Program-made: the position numbers and the translations under genes | In this document: positions 7,319 to 11,635 of the stretch, one piece after another | Position numbering within the stretch: the stretch's first letter is position 1 | Layout of the letters: the number at the start of each line of letters is the position of its first letter | Notes under the pieces: generated by a model | The model's database searches: none | What the model was told of the DNA's origin: nothing | What the model saw: the letters and a program-made list of their open reading frames with translations, nothing else | Origin: an uncultured Oscillospiraceae bacterium | GTDB taxonomy: Bacteria > Bacillota > Clostridia > Oscillospirales > Oscillospiraceae | Length of the DNA stretch: 11,635 nt | NCBI GenBank assembly: GCA_947624465.1 | Contig: CANQKJ010000043.1 | Coordinates: forward strand, 1 to 11,635 | Reading direction: 5' to 3'

Positions 7319-8432
7319 GGCAGTCCCAACTTTCGGTTTTAAAGTACCGTTCTATTTGCTTGGTCGTGTGAGAAATATCAAAACCAGCATCTTTTACCGC
7401 CTCGGCACCGTCTACACGAGCGCCTTGCGATCCAATCAACTGCTCCACCCATGCGGCGGGACCCGCTGCCAAAGGGATACTGCAAACACTTTGTGTGATA
7501 TATACTTCCTCAGGTACATATTCTGAACAGACCACCGGCAGCCCCGCCGCCTGGGCCTCCAACGCGGCGATGCCCAGTCCTTCAAACAGGCTGGGGAACG
7601 CAAACACATCCATGGCCCACAGCAGGCGCTCCACATGGTCGGTCGTGCCATAAAAAATCACCTTGTCAGCGATTCCAATCTTCTGTGCCTTGGTCCTCAG
7701 TTTTTCTTTCTCCGGGCCGTTGCCCACCAGCAATAGGCAACACTTAGGAATCTCTTTTTGAAGTTCTGCAAATACATCCAGCAAAAAACTTTGGTTCTTT
7801 TCGTAGCACAAACGGCCCACATTGCCGACCAGAAATCGATCCTCCACTTTCAATTCCGTACGGACAACTTTGCGAATCACGGGGTCAAAACAGAACCGCT
7901 CCACGTCGATGCCATTAGGAATGAACTGATATCCTTGTTCTTTCAGCACTTGTCCGTCAAACAAAAACTTTGCCGCGCTTTGAGAGCAAGCCCACAAATC
8001 AGTTGCGTCCGCCGTATATCGCTTCTGGCCCCAATAATGAATCGCAAGCTTCAAGGAGCGTGTCAGGCTCTTTCTCAGGCCAGCGCCATGTGCGTGGGCA
8101 AAGCGAGATGTGATTCCCTCCTGTTGTGCTATGTGGAGATACGCCAGGGACAGGCCATGAAACGCATTCAGATGAAGCACATCCCAATGGCGTTCCCGCG
8201 CCAGTTTACGAAACCGCCGGTGATTCTCCGGGATGTTTCGCTGGCTGCCCGAAAGCTCAAAAAAACACACGCCATGTTCTTGAAGCTGTTTTGTGAAGAT
8301 GCTGTCCCCAAGACTGGCGGTAACGACGTCTACCTCAAGCCGGGTCAGGTCCAGTCGTGTCAGCACATTGCAGAGGAAGGACTCGATGCCGCCGGATTCC
8401 CAACGCTCTACAAAACAGCAGACACGTTTCAC
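7290..8432 (-). CDS. GT4-family glycosyltransferase (group 1, GT-B fold)
   Basis: 380 residues from a GTG start. The N-terminal Rossmann domain carries ESGGIESFL (12-20), the acceptor-side glycine loop, and FAHAHGAG follows at 111-118. The C-terminal donor domain has IPNGID (171-176), VGNVGRLCYEKNQ (202-214), LLLVGNGPEKEKL (233-245) and FEGLGIAALE (283-292), whose E284 and E292 form the EX7E motif. This is an intracellular retaining transferase, probably adding an early sugar to the lipid-linked unit. The GTG at 8432 overlaps the TGA of the recombinase-like gene (GTGA) and is preceded by a GGGGTGGGAG stretch. An open frame continues upstream to 8717, but its translation is low-complexity shadow of the recombinase gene. 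The coupling to the recombinase-like gene shows that the latter is the operon's first cistron. Confidence 0.88.
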   Translation of the reverse strand: MKRVCCFVERWESGGIESFLCNVLTRLDLTRLEVDVVTASLGDSIFTKQLQEHGVCFFELSGSQRNIPENHRRFRKLARERHWDVLHLNAFHGLSLAYLHIAQQEGITSRFAHAHGAGLRKSLTRSLKLAIHYWGQKRYTADATDLWACSQSAAKFLFDGQVLKEQGYQFIPNGIDVERFCFDPVIRKVVRTELKVEDRFLVGNVGRLCYEKNQSFLLDVFAELQKEIPKCCLLLVGNGPEKEKLRTKAQKIGIADKVIFYGTTDHVERLLWAMDVFAFPSLFEGLGIAALEAQAAGLPVVCSEYVPEEVYITQSVCSIPLAAGPAAWVEQLIGSQGARVDGAEAVKDAGFDISHTTKQIERYFKTESWDCHDKRTNTVV

Positions 8433-9280
8433 ATCTCCCACCCCACGAGGAACTGCTCCTCCTCGATCTGCCGGTCCATGGTCTGCTCCATCAGCACCTG
8501 CATACTGGACTGGATGCCATCCCAGGTGGTCAGATACAGCCTCCGCAGCGCCCGCGGGTTGCCCTTCTCCTCCGGTATCTGCGCCGCCCGGCACAGCTTC
8601 GAGATGAGTACCGTGATATAGCTGCGGTGCAGGGGTCCGCCCCGCTCGTTGCGGAACACCGGGCCGTCCTTGATTCCCTGCCGCTCCGCGAAAGCCAGCA
8701 CTTCCCGCGCCAGGCACGCCGGGAGATGCACCATCCGGCGGGCGCCCTGGAAGGTGACCACGAACTTGCCGGCCTCGACATCCTTCACTGTCATCTCAGA
8801 CAGCTCGTTGAGCCGCAGGCCGGTGCAGGCGATGGTCTTGACCAGCAGATATAACCGCTCGTCCTCCAACGTCTTGGCTGTGGTCAGCAGCCGCAGGTAT
8901 TCGCCCCGGCTCAATTCCGGCTGGAGCTTCCCATCTTTGGCCATGCGCTCGGCCAACTGATACTCCCGGCAGTCCATGAAGGAAAGAAAACTATCGTAGG
9001 CAGCAAGGAACACATTCACGGTGGCATTGGAATAGCCGCCCTCCAGCAGTTCGTCCTTCCACTCAGCCAGGGTGCCCCGGCGGATGGTCTTGTCCTCCGG
9101 CAGCGCCTGGTACAGCAGTTCCAGGGCATAGCGGTATTTGTTCAGCGTCTCAGCAGAGCGGCCCTTCGCCTCCCACTCCGCTAGGAACCGCTCGGCGTCG
9201 GCCCACTCCATCACAAATCCGCCTTCCGGCCGGAGGGCGATGATATCCGCTTGCTTCTTTTGTTTCACAGTAGCCGGCAT
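8429..9280 (-). CDS. Degenerate tyrosine-recombinase-like protein, probably not catalytic; first gene of the polymer operon
   Basis: 283 residues with a two-domain tyrosine-recombinase layout: a SAM-like core-binding domain (about 27-105) and a catalytic-type domain from about 120. Box I keeps its Arg (R156 in ACTGLRLNEL). The rest has eroded. The strand that should carry the catalytic Lys reads TFQGARRMVHLP. The HxxRH box reads NPRALRRLY, so the first His is R243 and the second is R247, while R246 is kept. The LGH box and the nucleophilic Tyr are absent from the shortened C-terminus, where no tyrosine follows box II apart from Y249. Domain order and the LSRGEYLRLL segment show kinship with the intact recombinase encoded next door (LSREEYLRLI). 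ATG 9280 follows GGAGGG by five bases. I infer a DNA-binding or accessory role, for example in orienting the switch. Confidence 0.75.
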   Translation of the reverse strand: MPATVKQKKQADIIALRPEGGFVMEWADAERFLAEWEAKGRSAETLNKYRYALELLYQALPEDKTIRRGTLAEWKDELLEGGYSNATVNVFLAAYDSFLSFMDCREYQLAERMAKDGKLQPELSRGEYLRLLTTAKTLEDERLYLLVKTIACTGLRLNELSEMTVKDVEAGKFVVTFQGARRMVHLPACLAREVLAFAERQGIKDGPVFRNERGGPLHRSYITVLISKLCRAAQIPEEKGNPRALRRLYLTTWDGIQSSMQVLMEQTMDRQIEEEQFLVGWEM

Positions 9281-9340
9281 AATGGCCCTCCTTTGCAGAC
9301 CGTAATAGCTCTTACAGTGCCGCAAGGGAGCGTCTTAGAC

Positions 9341-9350
9341 CTTGTATGAG
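9341..9350 (+). repeat. Inverted repeat, operon-proximal arm of the switch
   Basis: CTTGTATGAG, a perfect inverted match to 9560-9569. Just inside it, GAAAAGCGGCA resembles GAAAAAGCCGCA inside the other arm, so the similarity probably extends imperfectly beyond the core. Confidence 0.75.
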
Positions 9351-9364
9351 ACGAAAAGCGGCAT

Positions 9365-9394
9365 AAAAAATCCCTCCGTGGGCTTCACGGAGGG
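9365..9394 (-). terminator. Intrinsic terminator between recombinase gene and polymer operon
   Basis: A perfect 9-bp GC-rich stem (CCCTCCGTG 9372-9380 with CACGGAGGG 9386-9394) with a 5-base loop is followed on the minus strand by six T residues (9370-9365). It would end the recombinase transcript and stop read-through into the operon. It lies inside the invertible segment, so its direction would change with inversion. Confidence 0.85.
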
Positions 9395-9414
9395 GGAAAC
9401 GGGCGCGAAAAGTC

Positions 9415-9444
9415 GGGCTGTCAAAACACAAATATTGACAGCCC
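9415..9444. other. Perfect 10-bp stem-loop inside the switch
   Basis: GGGCTGTCAA (9415-9424) pairs perfectly with TTGACAGCCC (9435-9444) across a 10-base loop. No good T-run follows on either strand, so it is not a clear terminator. It could be a protein-binding palindrome in DNA, or an RNA element just upstream of the terminator on the minus-strand transcript. Confidence 0.6.
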
Positions 9445-9499
9445 TGTTTCTGATGCGCAAAAAACCGGTTTTTCTGGGTTTGATGTACCTTTTTGGCAC

Positions 9500-9528
9500 T
9501 TGCAAAAGTGCAAATGGTGTGTTATTAT
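9500..9528 (+). promoter_or_regulatory. Promoter inside the invertible segment, currently pointing away from the operon
   Basis: The -35 box TTGCAA (9500-9505) and -10 box TATTAT (9523-9528) are separated by exactly 17 bases, with four of six and five of six consensus matches. The predicted start near 9535 is about 25 bases inside the right-hand repeat. In the present orientation the transcript would run into the 3' end of the recombinase gene as antisense. In the inverted state it would read into the gene at 9280. A small palindrome, GCACTT-GCAA-AAGTGC (9496-9511), overlaps the -35 box and could be an operator. Confidence 0.65.
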
Positions 9529-9559
9529 GTCTCAAGGATTGCGGCTTTTTCTGCGCTGC

Positions 9560-9569
9560 CTCATACAAG
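9560..9569 (-). repeat. Inverted repeat, recombinase-proximal arm of the switch
   Basis: CTCATACAAG on the plus strand, the exact inverse of 9341-9350. It continues outward as AGCTATT, and that continuation is also matched in inverted form at 9304-9313, on the far side of the other arm. Confidence 0.75.
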
Positions 9570-9590
9570 AGCTATTCTGTTTTCTTTTTC

Positions 9591-10454
9591 CTAACTGACC
9601 AGCCCCAGCCGCTCCATCTGCCGGACGTGCTCCACCCCGGTGGAGATCAGGTAGATCCGCGTGGTTGAAATGTTGCTGTGCCCCAGAATGTCCGCCAGCT
9701 TCACCACATCCTGGTAGCGCCGGTAGTATTCCCGGGCGAACAGATGCCGCAGATTGTGGGGGAACACCTTGGTGGGTTCCACCCCCGCCGCTTCGCACAC
9801 CGACTTCATCTCCGCCCAGATCTGCCGTCTGCTCATGCCCATCCCGCCCCGGCCCAGGAATACCTGGCCGGCGGCGATTTTTTGTTTTCGGGCGTATTTC
9901 AGCAGCTTCCGGCACAGCTTCCCCGGCAGTAATATCGTTCTGATCTTCCCCTTCAGGGAGATGACCGCCCGACCGCTCCGGGCCGCCTCCACGGTGATAT
10001 ACCGGGTCTCGGACACCCGGATGCCGGTGGCGCAGATGGTCTCCATCACCAGGGCCAGCCGCTCGTTCCCCCGCCTCCGGGCGGCGTCGATGAGCCGCAG
10101 ATACTCCTCCCGTGACAGATCCCGGCTGGTATCCCGGAACATCCGGCGTTGGACCTGGAGGAGCTTCACCTTGCAGTCTGTTCGGCCCAGGAAGGTGAAC
10201 AGAGCGTTGACCGCCGCCAGCTTGAGATTGACGGTGGAGGTACTCAAATCCCCTCCGGCCAGCAGCGCCTCCTTCCACGACACCGCTGCGGACTTAGAGA
10301 CCGGATTGCCGTCCAAAAAGGCGGCGAACTCCCGGACGTAGTTCAGGTACTTCTCCACGGTGCTATCCGCCCGCTCCAGAAGGCGCAGATGGCGCTCAAA
10401 GGCGGTCAGCAGTGCCGGTGTGAGCTTGGGTGACGCGATTTCAGTTTTCCTCAT
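9591..10454 (-). CDS. Tyrosine recombinase/integrase with full catalytic set; candidate invertase of the adjacent switch
   Basis: 287 residues. An N-terminal SAM-like core-binding domain (about 12-92) is followed by the catalytic domain. All catalytic positions are visible: R146 (CATGIRVSE), Lys in SLKGK (K168 or K170), H233 and R236 in PHNLRH, H259 in LGHSNISTT, and nucleophile Y268 in TTRIYL. The size fits XerC/D-like and phase-variation recombinases rather than large phage integrases, because the N-terminal arm-binding domain is missing. ATG 10454 is chosen because GGAGGGG sits six bases upstream; the TTG at 10469 overlaps that site. The stop at 9591 lies about 20 bases from one inverted repeat of the putative invertible segment. 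Action on the 9341-9569 switch is inferred from position and from known clostridial and Bacteroides systems; other target sites elsewhere are possible. Confidence 0.88.
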   Translation of the reverse strand: MRKTEIASPKLTPALLTAFERHLRLLERADSTVEKYLNYVREFAAFLDGNPVSKSAAVSWKEALLAGGDLSTSTVNLKLAAVNALFTFLGRTDCKVKLLQVQRRMFRDTSRDLSREEYLRLIDAARRRGNERLALVMETICATGIRVSETRYITVEAARSGRAVISLKGKIRTILLPGKLCRKLLKYARKQKIAAGQVFLGRGGMGMSRRQIWAEMKSVCEAAGVEPTKVFPHNLRHLFAREYYRRYQDVVKLADILGHSNISTTRIYLISTGVEHVRQMERLGLVS

Positions 10455-10472
10455 GATGGACCCCTCCAAACA

Positions 10473-10497
10473 GTAAAATGATGCTGATATTTTACCA
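10473..10497 (-). promoter_or_regulatory. Candidate extended -10 promoter and operator for the recombinase gene
   Basis: On the minus strand TGGTAAAAT (10497-10489) is an extended -10 element with five of six matches; the -35 region is poor. The predicted start near 10482 leaves a leader of about 28 bases before ATG 10454. A 7-bp inverted repeat, GTAAAAT (10473-10479) and ATTTTAC (10489-10495), spans the -10 box and the start point, the right place for a repressor or for autoregulation. Confidence 0.35.
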
Positions 10498-10655
10498 TTG
10501 AAGAGAAAGAATCATGCGGATGGGCTTCTGAACTGCCTTTTTTAAAAACGAAGTTTATTGACCTCTTTTGAAAAGGCACTACTGGCCGCCACATACAAAG
10601 GCACAAAATGCAGTATCTTATCGAAAAGTCTTTTACATATATTGTGGTTTTCCTC

Positions 10656-10684
10656 TTGACAGTTTGACTGGTATATGCTACCAT
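10656..10684 (+). promoter_or_regulatory. Strong promoter for the structured RNA
   Basis: A perfect -35 TTGACA (10656-10661), a 17-base spacer, and -10 TACCAT (10679-10684, four of six). Predicted transcription start is near 10691. It diverges from the recombinase gene. The 10498-10655 stretch between them is AT-rich, and I see no gene in it. Confidence 0.65.
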
Positions 10685-10690
10685 TTCATC

Positions 10691-11007
10691 GTTGATTGAT
10701 TGCTTGTGCGTACTTCGCTGAAATCGCGGAGCCGGGTCCATTGGACCTGGGACCGGGGGGCACCCGCATTGCATACGTTGTTAAGGTTGTACGTTATGCC
10801 GGAACGGCCGCTATAAGAGATTGCGGCGTTTACTGGCAGGAGCTTGTAGGGGGCAGTATACCCTTTTGAGGGTAGATTGCCCGTTGTTGAATGCTTATCA
10901 CAGCCCATCGGGCTGAAAAGTGAAGAATGCCTGCACTCATTGAGAGTGCGAAAAGTTTGTTGACGTTGATGTTTTGACGACTTTTCGCACTCTCTTTTTG
11001 CGTTTTT
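10691..11007 (+). ncRNA. Structured non-coding RNA of about 300 nt with its own promoter and terminator
   Basis: No plausible reading frame lies on the plus strand, but dense local pairing does: 10713-10718 with 10726-10731 (loop TGAAATC); GGTCC-ATT-GGACC at 10735-10747; 10797-10802 with 10833-10838 enclosing a bulged hairpin at 10803-10830 (GCCGC/GCGGC); a two-part hairpin at 10851-10882 (GGGCAGT/ATTGCCC outside, TACCC/GGGTA inside); and CAGCCC-ATC-GGGCTG at 10901-10915. Competing pairings around 10771-10799 suggest a pseudoknot or switching. A consensus promoter lies directly upstream and a strong terminator closes it. It is not 6S (no single long rod), and the key motifs of RNase P and SRP RNA are absent, as is a tmRNA end. 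Size and compactness are compatible with the clostridial raiA-type RNA family, but I cannot confirm a match from memory. Confidence 0.6.
10942..11007 (+). terminator. Intrinsic terminator of the structured RNA, 15-bp perfect stem
   Basis: The stem from 10942-10956 (GAGAGTGCGAAAAGT) pairs without mismatch with 10980-10994. It is followed by TTTTTGCGTTTTT (10995-11007). Direction is plus, in line with the promoter at 10656. Confidence 0.88.
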
Positions 11008-11288
11008 GAAGGTGTTTCCGCTCATCGGGAGCAGCCAGCGGTCTTGCCAGCCGCCGGCCAGGGAAACGGATGCCGACAAACAGTCGATCAGCATATGACC
11101 CTCCCCGCTTTGAGGTTTGCGGGGGCCCAGGGATGATAACCTCGGAGGCCGCCGGCAAACGGTCTCACCTCTCACCGCTCCGGCGCTGCGCCGGTCCGGC
11201 AGCGTGAGAGTTCGCGTACCCCGATCCTGGCCGGAGGGATCACAGAACACTCGCGGCCCGCGCTGCAACGCGCCGGCTGAATATGACT
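11008..11288. other. GC-rich gene-free stretch with strong hairpins
   Basis: No convincing gene on either strand. Two hairpins stand out: CCCCGC (11103-11108) with GCGGGG (11119-11124) around a 10-base loop, and a bulged structure at 11171-11208 with CCGGCG-CTG-CGCCGG at its tip and CTCA/TGAG plus CGCT/AGCG at its base. The base composition contrasts with the AT-rich promoter region to the left. It may be a leader or regulatory region of the element that carries the excisionase gene, or a second structured RNA; I see no clear promoter for the latter. Confidence 0.4.
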
Positions 11289-11384
11289 ATGAAAACAAGG
11301 AGAAAGCTTTATCGTATGAATTCTGACATCAAAAACAGGAGCGCATACATTGCCTCTGCTGGGAGGTATCACTTTGGAGACTAA
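11289..11384 (+). CDS. Possible short leader peptide overlapping the excisionase start
   Basis: A 31-codon frame (ATG 11289, TAA 11382) ends inside the first codons of the excisionase gene, so coupling is conceivable. A second in-frame ATG at 11316 follows AAGGAG by 13 bases, which is long. The peptide is basic and matches nothing I recognise. It may be chance. Confidence 0.2.
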   Translation: MKTRRKLYRMNSDIKNRSAYIASAGRYHFGD

Positions 11385-11635
11385 GTATCGTTCCTTCGAC
11401 GACCTGCCCCTCGCCCTTCGGGTAGAGGACCTCATGCCTATCCTCGGCATCGGCAGGAACACCGCCTATGAGCTGGTGCGGTCCGGGCAGATCAGAAGTA
11501 TCAAAATCGGAAGGCAGATCCGTGTCCCAAAAGACGCTTTAGCAGATGGGAGGCCCGCTATACCACGGGCTTCGACCCTGCGACCGGCAAACAAATCCAA
11601 AAATCCATTTACGGCAAGACCCAAAAAGAGGTTCG
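11374..11635 (+). CDS. Tn916-type excisionase (Xis), 3' end replaced; frame still open at window edge
   Basis: The TTG start at 11374 has GGGAGG seven bases upstream. Residues 17-56 form a small winged-helix/MerR-like DNA-binding domain of the excisionase class: VEDLMPILGIGRNTAYELVRSG, then IRSIKIGRQIRVPKDAL. Xis proteins of this type bind near the ends of integrative elements, bend DNA and direct excision by the integrase. After L56 (about 11541) the similarity stops abruptly. The frame then continues, out of phase, through integrase sequence to the window edge. Family members are usually about 65-75 residues, so only the extreme C-terminus is missing, but the long foreign tail may spoil the protein. 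The window edge hides the true stop. Confidence 0.7.
   Translation, partial: METKYRSFDDLPLALRVEDLMPILGIGRNTAYELVRSGQIRSIKIGRQIRVPKDALADGRPAIPRASTLRPANKSKNPFTARPKKRF
11544..11635 (+). pseudogene. Tn916-family integrase fragment lacking its start, out of frame with Xis
   Basis: In the frame beginning at 11544 the translation reads RWEARYTTGFDPATGKQ, then IQKSIYGKTQKEV to the edge. This is the N-terminal arm-binding domain of Tn916-type integrases. No start codon or ribosome site precedes it; upstream, the same frame is merely Xis DNA read out of phase. Normally int begins downstream of the xis stop with its own start and about 15-20 residues before this point. The rest of the gene may continue beyond the window. 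A sequencing or assembly error could also produce this, so the pseudogene call is moderate. Confidence 0.6.

Larger units (their letters stand above)
9341..9569. other. Putative invertible promoter segment (phase-variation switch), shown in OFF orientation
   Basis: A 209-bp AT-rich interior (9351-9559) lies between perfect inverted repeats CTTGTATGAG (9341-9350) and CTCATACAAG (9560-9569). It holds one convincing promoter, which reads right, away from the polymer operon. It also holds one strong intrinsic terminator, which acts on transcripts reading left into the operon. Flipping the segment would point the promoter at the recombinase-like gene at 9280 and remove the terminator from its path. 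The interior contains no gene. Placement between an intact tyrosine recombinase and a surface-polymer operon matches known invertible switches such as C. difficile RecV sites and B. fragilis capsule promoters. Inversion itself has not been observed here. Confidence 0.7.

Noticed and set aside
7758..8621. Plus-strand open frame of 287 codons
   Set aside because: Opposite to the GT4 gene, whose motifs and start are unambiguous.
8433..8717. Upstream extension of the GT4 gene
   Set aside because: It overlaps the recombinase-like gene in another frame and reads as Gly/Ala/Pro-rich noise. The GTG at 8432 gives a normal GT4 N-terminus.
9460..9473. Palindrome AAAAACCGGTTTTT as a terminator
   Set aside because: It has no loop and too few G-C pairs for an intrinsic terminator; at most it is a protein-binding site.
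10535..10580. Short inverted match TGCCTTTT/AAAAGGCA as a second invertible site
   Set aside because: Only eight bases, A/T-run based, with no promoter between the arms.
10700..10940. Group II intron 5' end (GTGCG start)
   Set aside because: No domain V hairpin, no intron-encoded reverse transcriptase, and the transcript ends in an intrinsic terminator.
11171..11230. tRNA-like stretch with GTTCGCG
   Set aside because: The arms do not form a 5-bp T-stem around a 7-base loop, and no acceptor or anticodon stem can be drawn.
10678..11268. Minus-strand open frame of 196 codons
   Set aside because: It runs antisense through the structured RNA and its terminator, has low-complexity Arg-rich content and no convincing ribosome site.

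Overview
The window suggests a GC-rich gut clostridium, probably in the Oscillospiraceae (Flavonifractor or Lawsonibacter type). The grounds are high-GC codon use, strong AGGAGG-type ribosome sites, a Tn916-type excisionase/integrase remnant, and a Gram-positive style surface-polymer locus with TagF-, LicD- and TarI-like enzymes. No ribosomal or marker gene is present, so the taxon is an inference.

Left and centre (1-9280, all minus strand, read right to left): one tight, partly overlapping operon. Its order is a tyrosine-recombinase-like protein lacking most catalytic residues, a GT4 glycosyltransferase, a LicD-family transferase, a TagF/TagB-type polyol-phosphate transferase, an IspD/TarI-like cytidylyltransferase, a GatZ/KbaZ-like sugar-phosphate enzyme, a GatD-like polyol-phosphate dehydrogenase, a GT61-type glycosyltransferase and the first half of an NDP-hexose 2,3-dehydratase. 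GatZ-like, GatD-like and IspD-like enzymes side by side, with a TagF-type transferase, suggest a route to a CDP-activated hexitol, possibly CDP-galactitol made from fructose-6-phosphate via tagatose-6-phosphate, and its transfer into a surface polymer. The 2,3-dehydratase points to a dideoxy-sugar decoration as well.

Switch region (9281-9590): a 209-bp segment is bounded by perfect 10-bp inverted repeats. Inside it are a good plus-strand promoter, which points away from the operon, and an intrinsic terminator, which faces transcription heading into the operon. This looks like a phase-variable promoter caught in the OFF orientation. The next gene (9591-10454, minus) is a tyrosine recombinase with a complete catalytic set and is the obvious candidate invertase.

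Right (10455-11635): a divergent consensus promoter drives a roughly 300-nt structured RNA, which ends in a terminator with a 15-bp perfect stem. A GC-rich hairpin-filled stretch follows. The window ends in a TTG-started excisionase gene that runs out of frame into the N-terminal part of a Tn916-type integrase, which looks like a deletion scar in a decayed integrative element.
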